From assembly GCF_019649055.1 (NCBI RefSeq), contig NW_026570222.1:1736001-1800000 (forward strand): DNA of 64,000 nt, read 5' to 3'. The notes below the pieces were generated by a model that saw only the letters and a program-made list of their open reading frames with translations, was not told where the DNA came from and did not search any database. Source of the stretch: Paramacrobiotus metropolitanus (lineage: Eukaryota; Tardigrada; Eutardigrada; Parachela; Macrobiotidae). Position numbers and translations under genes: made by a program. Numbering within the stretch: the stretch's first letter is position 1; every line of letters starts with the position of its first letter. Shown here piece by piece: positions 1 to 14,645 of the stretch.

Positions 1-2119
1 TCACTGCTCCTGTGTAACCGCTTTAGATTGTTTTAGTTTGGAGTTCGTCCCTTATTCATGAGAAATTTTACAAATATAATTTATCTTATATTTTTAGTTC
101 TGCAAATACTTTTTGTACATAGATAATAATTATTACTTACTTTTTGTACAAGCTGTACCCGCAATACAATACATACGGTATTTGGTCACTTTTGCATACT
201 TGTATACCGTACACGGTACTAACCATAAGTAGCATGGGTAGTAGTACAACTGCAATACTTGCATAAACCCACTGTATAGCGATACAGATATACCTTATAT
301 AAATATATATAAAAATACAACAAATATATTTATACTATATTGCTAGACGCTAGTCACGCAACCGATGCGAAACGTCACAATAAGATTTTTTTCTTGTAGA
401 GCAAGCAAGAACAATTATTTAAAACATGGTTTAGGTTACATATGTATTGTGCATTGTACAGTACATAATTTTTTCTATATAATTTATATACAGTTGCGCA
501 GGTCCTATTACACTATGCATATGATCTCTGAATATTGCATGGGAAGTGTGGCTCTTTATTTTTTAATGATGTTTACCACACTTCGTAGTCCGCAGCATTG
601 AAGTACTCGTACCTTTCTGTGGTTGCGGCTAAAATCACAATTAAAAACTTTGCTTTAAAATTAGTTATGCGACATAATATACATACCAAACACATACTGC
701 GTTACATATGTCATAAGTTCATAACTATAAGTTCATAACTATAGCGTATAGCGTTCAAGTGAACGTTAGATTCAAAATTGTGCGGTAACGGTAACAACAA
801 ATTCTGCATCCCTTTTGATAACTGTAAGTTGTGGCTTATTCCTGTAGTTAGACTTCGGGTACAAAACAATAATTACCGAAGCGTACAAACTATAGTTCGG
901 CGTGCCGTATCTATATCTATATTAAGAATACAGTATCATTAAGTACCCGGTAAAGCAAACCAATGCTATAACGATAAAAACTACCTCGAGCTTGGCACTG
1001 TTGAGCCAGCATCGTATGTTTGATTTGTTACAAAAAGACCATCTAATGGCAAAGCGAAATGCTAAATCAATGGATAAGGGTTTTTGCAAATTATAAGTTA
1101 GCGTGCAGGTTCCGTATCGTTAATCACGAGCCAGCCCGCGTAAACCAGTGGCACTGGTGTGGTTTGGCGAGAAAGTCAAGTCAGATCGGCAAACACTACA
1201 CAAGCCGCTTTTGCAAATGATATGTTTGTTTTTAACCTGCTGGTGTAGTCTTGGTGGTTACGATATGGCCTTCCACTAAATATGTCTGATCATGACGTTT
1301 GTAACCTCTGTCTACGCAAATGAACAGTTTACAGCGTCGCTGCTCGTCATATGTATCAACAGTTCTCTTCAAGGCTTCCAAAGTTAAATTTTTAATTGCG
1401 CTAATCCCTAAACGATTTGCCAAGAGACTGCCTGTGCTACACGAAAGATGTGTCTGCGTTATAATTCTCTTGTAATCAGCATCCGGTCGCCGGCCAGTCC
1501 CATTAATGGATATCCCGTTATACTTCATTACATTGCAGCTGCTCGCATTACCGATTCCGAGCGGGTTTAGCGATTGTTCATCGTTTGTCTAACAAATCCT
1601 ATCGTCTGACACCAATCAACCGGACAACGTCTGATTCTGTGCTTCTGCAACCCGTTGCAGAACTGAATGTTACTAATATTATTCTATCTGTCGGAAACCG
1701 GGAGACTGCCTCATGTGTTTCCTGGCGTGCTTCGTTAATGGTCAAAACTACCGTACCTTGTTCGGATTTTGTTGGTCAAACCCTGTTAAGAATGAAGTTT
1801 TTTTCAAGATTCTTTTAGAACTTGTTTTTTAACGAAGCAGGTTTAATTAGTTGACATCTCCAACCGCCGCCGATTATTAGCTGGAGCCGTTTATACTTCA
1901 TGGCAAAAATTATTAAATTTGGGCGACTGTGACTTTCACGCTCGTCATCGCTCACGATAGTACGCGTACATACGTACCTAATTCCCCTTCTGCATTTCTG
2001 GAGTCTGTTAGCTGTCAATGTTTAATTATTCGTACTCTCGTTCCGCTGTTTGGATAATTAATGTCCCCTTGGACTGGGCTTTCTAAATCTTCGGATCGCA
2101 CGGCCAGCGGATTTCCACA
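1..2119. other. intergenic, no supported gene
   Basis: AT-rich sequence upstream of the CRIM1-like gene. It presumably contains that gene's promoter and 5' UTR, but I see no convincing TATA or initiator element. A 98-codon minus-strand reading frame at 1232-1528 starts with ATG; it is listed separately as doubtful. A short direct repeat (aagttcataactata, twice) lies near 715-742. Confidence 0.5.
1232..1528 (-). CDS. doubtful 98-aa ORF
   Basis: An ATG-initiated open frame of 98 codons with fairly protein-like composition (no low-complexity runs, mixed charges). I recognise no domain, and no flanking exon or conserved partner is visible. A frame this long can arise by chance in 64 kb. It may be a small gene, a fragment of a gene extending left of the window, or noise. 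Confidence 0.15.
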   Translation of the reverse strand: MKYNGISINGTGRRPDADYKRIITQTHLSCSTGSLLANRLGISAIKNLTLEALKRTVDTYDEQRRCKLFICVDRGYKRHDQTYLVEGHIVTTKTTPAG

Positions 2120-2874
2120 ATGGACTGGTGTTTTAATTCTGCAAGATGTTTTAAACTGTCTGATCTTCTGATTTTGTTTCTATGCGCATTTTCATCCGTA
2201 TCGCAGTGGACAACACAACCCTCTGCGTCGGCAGTTACACTCTCTCCTACAGCCATTGTTTGCCCTCGAAACTGCGATTCATCACTGTGTCATAAATATT
2301 TCCGTGGTTTGACATTGTGTCCTTGTTGTATGGCGAAAGAGCGACATCATCCAGATGGCTTCTGCCGCTTTCTGGATAAAATCAGAGCGACGACAGAGTG
2401 CTTGCAGGATTATACCTGCTTTGCCCTTCGTGCTGGAGCAGAAGGCGACCAGTTCGCTGACTTTATCAACATGCCGGTAGCGTGCTTAGGTATGTGCCTG
2501 CCACTAGTGACGGGATATAAATTTCCGGTTATTCGAACACATTTTTGGTCACACGGATTGACATGCAGTAGTAGGCAAACATTTTATATTCCGTGGTACC
2601 ATACCCATCATAAATCTCCCCAGCGCGAGTCAAGTTGCTCTTCATTTAGGCATAGTTAAGTGGACCTCTCGTCAGTGTCCGGATAACCTTGGTCAAAAGA
2701 CAAACTTTCGCCGTGTTCAATTTTACGGTAGTTTTTTTATGAACTCAATGCTGCTGGCAGGAGCTGATAATGCAGTTTAAATCAGCTTCCTGCCATGGTT
2801 CTGTTTTCAGTTTTACAGGAACACAAAAATTATTCCAAACAAATAGCGCTAATTGCATACTATGTACAACAAAA

Positions 2875-2936
<62 letters not shown>

Positions 2937-5900
2937 TATATAGTACGATTAGTAGCATTCACATCAAGCTGAGTATGGTTCTCACCTTTTAAAAATAAAT
3001 GAGTATTGAGTAGTATCTAAAATTAGTTTAATTAATCTGATATAAATGGAAAAGGTTGCTTATTTTTGAGGCGGACGACTGCAACAAAGAAAACCACAAA
3101 ACAGGAAATGCGCATAGAAGTATGCCTATCATTCTTGCGAATAAAAGCTTGAAATTGTGAATGTCATTGTTGTGCTTTGCGGCTGACCAAAAATTAATAA
3201 TTTGTAAAATGATGCTATTAAGAGGGTATATCAATAAAGAAAGTAATGACACAAACGATCGCAACCATTTTGGAAAGAACAGTTTGAACAAGTAACAAAA
3301 GTTGCAGCTTCGTTCTGGTCGCTATTTTTTTAGCTTGCATATACTTATATTGCATGCGTCGTATATGTGATCCCTCCTTGATTTTGAAGTATGACAGCTT
3401 ACGGTACATCAATATTTTAGAGCCAGTGGTCATCTCCAATTGTCCGAATGTCGAATTTAACGGGAATCCCTATCCGTGGAAATGCAACTGCTCTGCCATT
3501 AAGGATAGCCGCGCAGGTTGCAAATGTGAGCAGGCAAAACCATCATCAAATATTTTGGATAAAACTCAAGCCTTTGACTGCTTATGTAACCGGAAATGCG
3601 CAGTATCCCACCGGTTGCTCCCCAAGACCACATTTATTGACCCATCCGCTTCAACAGGTACAGTGTAAGGCAGCAAACAAGCTTGTATACGCATGTACGC
3701 GCATACAAACTCTTGCTAATATCATTATTATTTAAAAATATCTACCGTGACGACTAGTACTGTTATAAGTAACAACTTCATCACACCGCGTTATCCGTAA
3801 GCCACAGCACCTTGCTTCTGCTCTTTCTATACAAATTTACCGTTACAACTTACAATTTGGACAACAAGTACCATTCTGGTTAATGAAGAAAGTTTACCGG
3901 TTTGAACAATATTATATATGCCGTACACAAATTTGCAATTCTCGTTGGCACTTTCCAGTTTCCAAAATTTTTCAGAGTGGGAGCATTCCCATTTCCCGTG
4001 ATACTATAATACATTATAATAATTAACTGGCTACTAGCAGCTTCTAAAAATAAAATGTCATAACAAAACACATTTTCGTCTTTTAATTACGGCGCTATAC
4101 TACAGATCGATCGATCGATCCGTGATTTCTTTTGTAATTTTAGCAGTAGATGGTATAACAAAAAAGGATGTGCTGTGAATATTTTAACTACGTGACACAG
4201 CGGATCACGCAGCTGTGGCATGTGAAAATAAACAATTCATAGAGCTCTTTGTTACCTAACTGTCTGCATTTAACTTTTAAGTACTTAATAAAGTCATCTT
4301 CCAACGGTGACGCCGGTAAGACTATAGACTGGGCTTACATACGTACCTGTACTTACGCTGTTATTAACTCAAAACCTTGGATAATGATTTCTTGTCGGCA
4401 TATATCTAAGTAGCTGCTGATAGCTCTGTGCACAACAGTGAAACTATGGCACCGATTTTACACCACCTAGTTATTCTGCCTAATTCTGGTAATATTAAGT
4501 ATACTGGTAGTAGTGGTAGATGTTTTAACAATTAGAACTGGTCCCTCATGCACATGCTTGGCTTCTGTTTTTTTGCTATCTTGCAAGTTCTAATTACTAC
4601 AGGGAAAAGTCAGTGGGTGGGAAAAATAAATCAAAACAGTTGTGCAAGCTTGTCTGCCCTTCAATTCACTTTCCGAAGTAGTTTGCATTACGCTTTAGTT
4701 GAAAATAGCAGGACCATCTAGAAGTATGCATAATTGCATCACGCGTATTAGCACAAGTGCATGGGGCAACGGATTAACCAATAATTATTATGCCCTTAAT
4801 CACATGAGAAAGCCGAACAATCCAAATGTGAATACTTGTACTGCTTTAAATGGTTCTGTGGTGCATGATCATGGTCATGGATTCTCAGTACTGCTGAAAC
4901 CTAAATTTTATAACCACAAGATCAAAGCCCGTGGTACATGAAAATGCAACTGTATTATTGTTAGCGGCAACTACCGCAATGGCTAAAAAACTTTGCCGCG
5001 CGTATACGACCCGAATAGGCTGAACGGTACCCAGATTATTTTAATACCGGCCGGCATTCTCTTCTCACCATCACTCGGCATGCATATGCTTTTGATCATG
5101 AAAGCACCGATTACATAATTGCATAATATAGGCGTAAGTATGTTTAAATAAAAGGTCCAACAGATATTACACTGTCTCAAGATATCAGCTTCGGGGTTTG
5201 CTAGTCAAAATCAAACGAGCTGAGTAAACCGTAAACGAACACGTGAATGAAATTTACATGGGTTTGCTTCGTGCATAATTGGACTGCGTGAACTTTGTTT
5301 ACTGCGATCGTGGTGCGTGCTCCATTGTATGAAGACTAAAATCTTTATGTACTTATTATACAAACTTACAAGGTAGATAACCTCTTAATCAGTGACAAAT
5401 TCAATGTCATTTGAATCAGAGGTATTTAGTGGCAGTGTGCCGGTTTCACGACTTTTATTTCTTTACTTAAGCGGAGTGTTGTAGCAGCTTATAGTTAAGT
5501 TATTGAACCCATACGGAAAATGGTATTAATTTACCGATTGTAGGCGGCTGACAAATTATACAGTCTCTAGTGTGATATTTACAGTCATCGTTTTCGTATT
5601 GCTTTCTAATCCGCATGTTTTATTTATATACACTGCATTACTGCATACTTTTCACGCTGTTATGGTGGCTCTTGTTAAAAAGATGTGATATTATTCTGAA
5701 TGTTTCGAAATATCGTTATCTGATCCGTCGCCATAGACAAACAACCATAAAACGATGAATATATGGCACCTACGTCAGGACGAGAAGGTTGGACGGATTA
5801 TAACGCGAATCATATGTGTCCTTAAGTTTCTATCCTTCTACGATCGGATTCCAGTGCAAAACATTTTAAAGCCCACAATAGTATTTCATGTTTAAGCTGT

Positions 5901-8900
5901 TGTAACCGCGCGAAAGGCATCTTCGCCAAAAGTACGAATGCTCATGATATGCTGTACAACGGAGATGTTTTATGAACGGCACGTCGATCATAACTTGTGT
6001 GACTAATCAGCTGATGTTGTCGTTTTTTTCCGTTTGTTGATTTATCAGCGAGAGAACCGCGTATCTGCAGATACACTTTTACGGGATAGACGGACAACTA
6101 ACTGTTTTGATCCAGTGGAGTTTATTAAACGATGCACGCTGATTTCTGCTTCATAAACTGCTGTGTGCATTTTTGCCGCCAAAATGATCTCGCGGTGCTC
6201 TGATCACAACGTGCTACAACTGCGTTATAGTAAATTGTTGTGTGTTAGTATTTACACCATCGTTCTCATATCAGATTTAATTGCCGCATCGAATGCGCGC
6301 TGTCCGGGTGATTCTCAGTATCTTCCGGAACTAGATATATGTCAGTGCTATCCCTGTCCAGAACAGCCATTATGCTTGTTCGGTACACAGCTAGATTTAT
6401 TGCAAACAGCAGAAGGAATTCCTGGACGATGTTGTCCAGATTACGGATGCATCCCCATCAAAGGTTAGAAGTGAGAATACTCAGAATACCCATTGCGGTC
6501 TATCGCGTAATATTATTATGCCATTTTTGCATGTTGGCCGGTCTCCTTTCTTATGCACGGACATTAATTTTTTACTTTGTTACGTTATTTATTCTTCCAT
6601 TAGTGCATTGTTCAAATTTCTACACGGTTAACAAAGTATTCACAGAGACAGGGTAAGATGTAAGAGAGGGGCGATGTGTTTCAAAGCAACCGTAAATAGT
6701 TATTGTTTTCTTGTTTATTGATATTCCACTTAGTGATTTGGCTGCGTACGGCTAAAACCAAATTGTTTTAGTAAGTCCTGAAGATTAATCGTTCATACTT
6801 AGCAATATCTCTTGTGTAAACACGATATCGTATTATATTAATGCTGTGTCAGTTTATACATCTGATAACTTTTATAATCAATCATTAAGTAATTTCTTTC
6901 GCTGTGCCGGAGGATACTAACTTTGATATCCATCTTTTAATGTATGATAATGATATTCTGCAGCTCGTAAGCCGTTGCACTGACAATTTTTTTGTATATC
7001 TGCATTCTGCCGTAATAAAATAAAATCACACGGCCGATTTTTTGGCATGGTAATTATGCCAAACTATGGCTGTACAATCTGTCGTGTGCCATACGTTTCA
7101 GTATTACATATGATTGATTTGGATTTGAGAATTAATTTGTAGAATATACTGTAAAATCGTGAAATATTCTGCAAGCTATGTTTTGGACTTTTCGTGCTTG
7201 GCAATATAAGAAGCATATGCGTGGGAAAGTAAGATGTCCATAAACACAACACTGTATTTCAAACCGAAAGATCTTGGTTATTCCTGTGTGTAATTGTACA
7301 TAATATTTATCTTTTCCACAACTGTCCGAATGGCATACAGTTACGGTTTTGAACTGCGGATGCGCACGCAACATACCATATATTATTCGCTTTTAATTTA
7401 ACCATCGGTGCATGTCCATCAATGTTTACGGACAGTCTGTTTGCAATACAGTCGTTTCACATAATGGTAGTTATAAGAATCTTTGCTCCTTGCATTGGCA
7501 GTTCAGGGTGAACAGTATGGGAAAATATTGTGTAATGCTAGGAGGGTCTTGATGGTGTCGCCGATTGGCATTAGCAATGAGTAATGACCTTGTGGTCATA
7601 ATTTGACGGAACCGAAGCATTTTGGAGGTCCATTTTTAGTATCTTATTAGCTAATAAAACTGATTAGAAATGTTATTCTAGTGACGCGTTATTCTAGTGC
7701 AATGTCTATAAATTATATAGGGCTCAAAAACGAACAATTACTGAAGAAATATGAATATGTACCAGCTGACAATTCGCCACGGATTTTATCCTTTATTAGC
7801 TGGTCTTTTTAATTATTTGAGTTTAAATCCAATATACCCAATTGACTGCTTTTAATAAGCTGAGCAGTCTTCGAATATTTTAAAATTTAATAATATTGTG
7901 CAAAGTAGTCCATGACCACAACAGTGTACGTGTCTCTTTCCAACTGCGATTTAACTTTCTGATTTTCTATTAGGTTAAATTGTCCGCGGTGCGCTTTAAA
8001 AAATGCTACGCCTGTGCCGCGATTCTCAAGCCATTCAAACAATGTTGTTTTTCCTAGAGCACGATTGCACAGGAGTGACTTGTCCACCGGAAAACATCAG
8101 CTGTCCGGATGACAGTGTATTATTGGCAGGTGTACTGCATCCGGATCAGTGCTGTCCTACACCTTCACGGTAAGGGTTCTATCTTGTCGGCAAAAGTGTT
8201 ATCAAATTAGAGATGACCGCTGAAGAATGCTCCATCCATAATGAGGGCTCTACTTGCCATTGTGTGATTTTGTGAACTTCGCTCACATAAACGGAACGCG
8301 AAGTGATGTTGTCGCATTGATAAGTCACTTCAATTATCGGCTGCATAGGCAAACGCCTTTGTTTGTCAATAATGCGAACTATTTCAGCATTTTGCAATAA
8401 TCAAAGCGCCGCGACACTGTGGAGGAATTTTATTTTCCCATTACAGATGCCAGTGCAAAGCCAAATGTCCACCGACGGTTTGTCCTCGGGCCACTAGTAT
8501 GACAATGATTCGGCGCGCTACCCACGCACCCGGTTCCTGCTGTGATCGTTTTGTGTGCACTAGTGTGCAGCAGCGATCTTCACGCACCAATGGTACGTTC
8601 ACACCGGGCAGTCGTAATCCAGTAATCCAAAGAATGGCGTATTTGCAGATTACTGCAACAAAATAAGCTTTCTGGAAAAATTAGGTTATAATGTTTGGAG
8701 TAATATTTAAAATCCATGCTGTATTTTGTACTTTCACATAACTGGAATATATGGAAGTAACACAAGGATTTGTGCCTGCTGTGAAAAGCAGTGCGCAAAA
8801 TTCGCATTTGTAGTAGCGTAGACAGAGGAAATTTATTTTCTCTACGCTTTTCACAGCAGCCACATGGACACAACCTCGTACCATTCTTTTTTAAGTAAAA

Positions 8901-11900
8901 AGTGCGATTGTTTGAAAATTTTTTGATAAAGTTTGGCATGTCTTTTAATATTGTTTCGTAGGCCCGTATTTACAAATTGGTTTAAACTATTTCAAACACT
9001 TGACCACCTAAAGGGTGCTTGATGAATATAATTTCCGTAGGGTCTAATCCATGAGAAAATATAATGATGTTGACGGCTGTGCATCTATCCACCTTGTCAA
9101 AGCTTCTTTAAACAATGACAATACAATCCATTTCATTCTGGTTAGGTTTAAACAAATTCAAAGGCTAAATATAAACAGTGAAGCTCTAGATTTTGCAGTC
9201 CACTAGAACACGTCACTTGAATGTAAACATTATAGGAAACCGAGACAGCTGACCAAAAAAGTGCATGGGAAACTTAAGTCCGTTAAGTTGTCTCATTAGA
9301 CGGTTAATGCCGGTCACCTGCGTCGGGTGACGCGATTAAAATTATTACTTACACATTTACTGTACAAACATGCATTTACCCCCGGTATCGACATTTTGGC
9401 CCAAGTGAGCTAATGCTTAATGATTGATTTCCGGATATAAACGGTATAGGTTTGCGCTGTTGACATTGCTGATGGATTTGTTCTAGATAGTGCTACTGAT
9501 CGCTTAACCTGCCTGTATGACAATGAGGAGTACATGGATGGTGAGAACTGGACAGATGGGGACTGCATCAAATGCCAGTGTAAAGGCGGGATAGCCTTCT
9601 GCAGCCACGAACAGTGTCCTAGATTGCACTGCGACCAGCCCATACTCAAAAAAGGGACATGTTGTCCTTCTTGTGATGGTAAGCAGTAAACTTAGCTACA
9701 ACGAAAGTTTTAATGCAGGATTTCGGTAGCGGCTTTACTACCAGCACGACGCAATAAGGGCGAGTGATGCACTGGCGCACGCATACAAGTGTAACTGTAA
9801 AATCAATTAGTAATTCATAATAGGACATTGGTGCACATGAAGTTTTGTATAAGATTCATATACGCTGATATGTCATAATGAGATGCGAAACCTACTCTAG
9901 TACTAGATTCGTAATTATAACTTATACCCTGTGAGTGTTCCTTGGATTTTGTTTGACCCTCGGATTTCAACATTTTTTAAAAGAAGTTGGGCGTTACGGT
10001 GGTGAAAATATTATACTTAAGTGATTAACAAATCACAAAAAATGCCGCAAGGGATAGGGTCAGTGTAATACAGGATACTTCGCTCCAAATCATTGCATGG
10101 CGCCATGGCATAAACCAATAGTAAAAGAATGCTGCTTGATGTTGTATAAAAGTTCTTGTGTAATGAATTTCAGCGTAAGTAAAAATTTTTAAATGCTCTT
10201 CGGCCACAGTATAAGTACCAGTATCAAAAGCAAAAATATGTAGAGAAGATTTTGAATACCGGATGTGTGTCAGTATACGCTGACAGGAGGCGTCTAAATA
10301 TCCACTTAAATATCACTAATTCAGTCCTGGCTGCATTAAGTACAATATCTACCTTCCTTCAATGCAGCTGCGACAGCTTCAAATAAGTGGATTTTTAAGA
10401 ACCTCTTAATTTTCACAATACTCTCTTTGCTACCAATTGTAAGGTTTTAATAGGGTATTAAAACTGCCGACAAGAACCAGTTTTGCCGAATCTGTGCGTA
10501 GAACAGTAAATTATTTATTGAGCTGATATTTAGCCTATGCGGCAGTCAAGAACAATCCGTCAAGAACATTGCATGCTTCAGAAATACGGGTGCTAAGCAG
10601 TTCGAAATAATTATACTCAACAAGCGGAGTGGATTTAAAGTAGATATACTAGGAATACATTTATCGTAAATTCTACGGAGCCTTTGTTGGTATTAACTCC
10701 ATAGAATTTTTATTACTTTATCAGGATGCGTAACGGCAGCGGGTGTCACACACAAAGAATTTGACGTCTGGAAGGAAGATGACTGTGTGCATTGTTCATG
10801 TGAGAACGGACAAATTCGCTGTCGAATTGAAGACTGCCAAGCCAATTGCCGCAATCCGAAAAAGATTGATGGGCAGTGCTGTCCAGTGTGCGACAATGGT
10901 AAGATGAATAGTAAGCACGTAGACCCTTTTTGCTGCAGTTACAATTTGGATTATTGTTGCCGGCGAAGATTTTTGCTTAATATGTATTTATACTGACAGA
11001 TGATGTGTCTTTCGTCGCCTTTCCAACAAACTGTCCGCAGCATAAGTGCGAAAAACTTTGCCGCCACGGTTACGTCAATGACTCCAATGGTTGTTACAAG
11101 TGCGAATGCACAGTCGGTAGGTCCAAAAAGTGAACCATGCATGACAAGGATATACAATGCGCGCCGCGCTTGTGAAAATACTGTATAAATAAAAACCATT
11201 GTAGATGTAAAAAATATTGAAAAGTGAAAATATTGCATATTTGAAATTGCAAGTTGTCATTGGGTTGTCAATCTTTTTGCACAAAATTTTATTTTTTTGT
11301 GTAACCGACTCCACAGTTCTTTGTGATATTGATCTGTGTTGCGGGAATTTATTTAGAGTATCTATTTTGCATACATATGCAGTATGCATTCGCGTGCACG
11401 AAATTAGATTGTTGTTAAATGCAAATCTCGACTATTTACTAGCGATACTTCCCGACCGAGAGCAATGAACTAATTGTATTCACACTTCTTCCTCCAGAGA
11501 ACTGCACACTAACATGCGAATTTGGCTACGAAACCGACACGATTAGCGGAGAGGCCACATGCAGCTGTTTGCGTAATACGGTGCAGGAAGCGCGTAACCT
11601 GATCGGCAACATCAGTGCCATGTGTCCTAACGCCACCAATTGCACGGACACTTCGTGTCGTCTCAATCATGACCAGCCGGATGCCAACGGATGTCCACGT
11701 TGTGTATGCGATCGATGTCCCGAATTCCGCATCGAAAAATGTCCTGTTGATTGTATTCATGGGTATCAGTACGATGCGAAACAGTGCCTGACGTGCAACT
11801 GCATCAGTCAGGATGATGCCGATGATCATCATATACTTACAAGCAGCACTGATTCTGTGTCGACGAGCAGCTCCATTTACATCGCCTACACATCCTCCGA

Positions 11901-14645
11901 GGAGAACTTAACACAGTCGACGACATCTTCATTATCGGTGTCGGCCAAAACAACACTGGCCAGCCCGCTGCCGGAAGCAGCGCTGCGGTCGGTGTTATGC
12001 GCTAATGGAACGGAAGAAATGCATCCCTGGACAGAAGGATGCCACACTTGCATATGCTATAATGGAAGAAAATTGTAATGATCTCGGCATATATACATGT
12101 AGTAGCGTCTGGCCTCTTGTTTTATCGACCGCATTAATTTACAGGTGTGATGTACAGTTTTGCCAGAAACCAGACCAAAAGAGGCCGGAAAATGCATCTG
12201 ATCAGGAATGCTGTGATAATATTTATGGTAAGAGGAAAATAACAGCCAAAATTTTACTAACTGCGTTTCTATGTTACGTAACAGCAACATCTCAGAATAT
12301 CTGAAAATGGTAATAACAAATTAAACACCTGTGATCATCACAACTACTTGACATGATTGAATTATATAAAAACCGCAAATGTCAAGATAATTTGCCACTT
12401 GATTATGATGAGTATTGATGGAAACTAAAAGCCACTTTAGTGGTGCGTAGTTGTTGTAGCGGTTCATAAATTGTCAGGGTCTTCTGCATTTGACAGCTTG
12501 ACATACTCTGTACTTCTATCATTGAGTGCAAGTTATGTTTGTTTCAAAATAACAATAGTCACCTGTAATCAAAAGAAGCACTTGATTACACATTATTTGC
12601 AAAATAATTAACATGTGGCAATTTTAATCGGTTCCCCTAAGTTGAATTCTTAAGATAGGCTGTTTAAAAAATTCCCGCCGTTCTAGACCTATTCTGCGTA
12701 GGAGACCTGAATGTAACGTGTATTTGCACACTAGTACTTGCTTTTTTGCTTAATATTATTAATCAGATGTAGTTGATTATGACCGTACTAATGTACACTC
12801 GTACTATTGTTAAATTGAAGTGATTTTTCCAGGCTCGCGTTCCGAGTTTTCTCAACCACCAAAGACGTTATGTGAAGCCCTACCGGACGGGACACCCATC
12901 GGAGATTCACACTGGCTGCCGATGAAACTTTGTGGTACCTGCATCTGCCAGAAAGGCATTATATACTGCACAGAAGATCCATGCCCTTTGGACGTTTGCA
13001 ACGGCACGTTGGTACAGCAGGACTTCGCCTGCTGTCCATCGTGCATCGACCACCCAGAAAACGACCATTCCACACAATTGCCCGCAAACCATCGAGCGCA
13101 GACGGGTTGCCAAACGCAGCAGCAGACTTTCCCATCGGGTGCAACATGGTGGGAATCGGCGTGCCGATCGTGTCAGTGCATCAACGGTGCGGTCCAGTGT
13201 CAGGAGGTCCAGTGCAGCAAACTGGATTGTGACCTTGCTATACGGCAAAAGGGCAAATGCTGTGACACGTGCTTGAGTAAGTGGAGCCATGGAAGACAAA
13301 TATTTTGTCGTTCCACTTAAAATACCGCTGCCTGCTAAGAAAAGATTACTGTTGCGTAATATCTTATGCTCAAAAACGCATAGGCGTTGTTATTTATCAC
13401 CATTCAGAAAACTGATCTGGCTGTAATGAATTTCATAGCACTGCATTGCGGCCTGTGTTGAGGTTTACATGATTGGTCTTAGTATGTTGTAAGCGGTTGT
13501 ATTGTGGTGCACATCGGGTCGTGTAATAAGTCGTATTGTTTTTAATAGCGAGACACCGATTTCTCCATCAGTTTGCAAATCTACTGGGAAATTAATCAAT
13601 ATTGTAGGCGTATTAATTTTACACCCACACTAATGCATAAGATTTTCATAGATACGACACTCGATGTGGGCTGCATTTACGGCGGCAAAACGTTTCGAAG
13701 CCGTGATCACTGGAAACCATCCGAGTGTTCATCGTGCGCCTGCTCCGACGGTCAAGTTATATGCGAGGAGTTGAACTGCCTACCATTATGCAGAATTAAT
13801 AGCCTTGGGCCCTGCTGTAACGGATGCAACTTTGGTAATTTTATAGAAAATAATGTATTTTTATACGCTTCCATAGCAAATAATGTATAGAAATATAAAC
13901 TAAAGAAATTAATTTTACCAAGCATAGTTAACAATACGAACAAGTGTAGTGAACGCATGACGCTTTAGACAGTTCTAGCAATTCTTAATTCTTTGCACAA
14001 GAAACTATGCAGTGTATTCGCTGGATATAACCATAAGTACTGCATGCAGTGCAAGAAATAATATTTTTATTCTAAAACTAGAATAATCACACGAATGAAC
14101 AATTGAACTTCTGTTAAAGCATGCATCGACAGTTTTGTGAATTTGACAATAAAAGTACGTTTTAGTGGCCTGTAATTATCCAAAATGATTACGCATGCGT
14201 ATATATGCATATACTGATCATATCCTTCATATGGCGTTTACATGTGGGTACTGATTCAGTCCATGTCTTCGCATTTTACGCTTTCTACAAATACAAAGTA
14301 CTAATTAATTAATTGTTTTCACTTGTAACGCCATTTTTTATAGAGACAAAACTGCATACGAAAAAGGTCAACGATAATACTAACGCATCTCCGACGGAAG
14401 CGCCTTATCAGGCCGAGTGGATGTTCCCCTTCTTCATCATTGTCATTTTTCTCATAATTATCCTGATCGCGCTTTTCTTGCTGGTCAAGAAATGCCGCAA
14501 TAAGCGAACAATTCTGTACAGTCGACCGGAAGTGACGCGACTGGAGTCACCTGATACGGCCTCTTCATCCAAAGCATCCACATTGCACAAACCTCAGCAG
14601 AGTTCGTTTTTCTTTTCCGTGAAAAAGAATCAAGTACCGGTGTGA
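2120..14645 (+). CDS. CRIM1-like cysteine-rich transmembrane BMP regulator
   Basis: Cysteine-rich motor neuron 1 homologue, a type I membrane protein that in vertebrates binds BMP-family ligands. Exons: 2120-2489, 3421-3657, 6275-6463, 8058-8169, 8447-8592, 9487-9678, 10725-10898, 11000-11116, 11498-12074, 12145-12227, 12833-13276, 13652-13834, 14344-14645. They sum to 1041 aa in one frame (human CRIM1 is about 1036), with mostly phase-1 introns as expected for shuffled extracellular modules. Order: signal peptide; IGFBP-like Cys-rich region (about residues 40-120); Cys-rich linkers; vWC modules in exons 6 and 7; antistasin-like Cys repeats (exons 8-9); a Ser/Thr-rich spacer; a vWC split over exons 9/10; two vWC in exon 11; one in exon 12; a single transmembrane helix (about residues 968-990) followed by KKCRNKR and a short tail. 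Six vWC modules match human CRIM1. The first two exons are less certain than the rest. A strong alternative ATG lies at 6184 (see findings). Confidence 0.88.
2874..2941. repeat. compound microsatellite (TC)n(TA)n
   Basis: A run of TC dinucleotides passes directly into about 25 TA dinucleotides inside CRIM1 intron 1. It is likely length-polymorphic and may be collapsed in assembly. Confidence 0.95.
4105..4120. repeat. (GATC)4 short tandem repeat
   Basis: Four perfect GATC units in CRIM1 intron 2, the 2.6-kb intron at 3658-6274. I see nothing else supportable in that intron. Confidence 0.9.
8771..8868. repeat. small nested inverted repeats in CRIM1 intron 5
   Basis: TGCTGTGAAAAGC near 8778 is matched by its reverse complement near 8850. 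Inside it, AGCGTAGA near 8815 is matched by TCTACGCT near 8842. The arms could form a nested stem-loop. It may be a relic of a small foldback element; no function is implied. Confidence 0.5.

Noticed and set aside
12907-13299. 130-codon minus-strand frame
   Set aside because: Antisense shadow of CRIM1 exon 11, which encodes two vWC modules.
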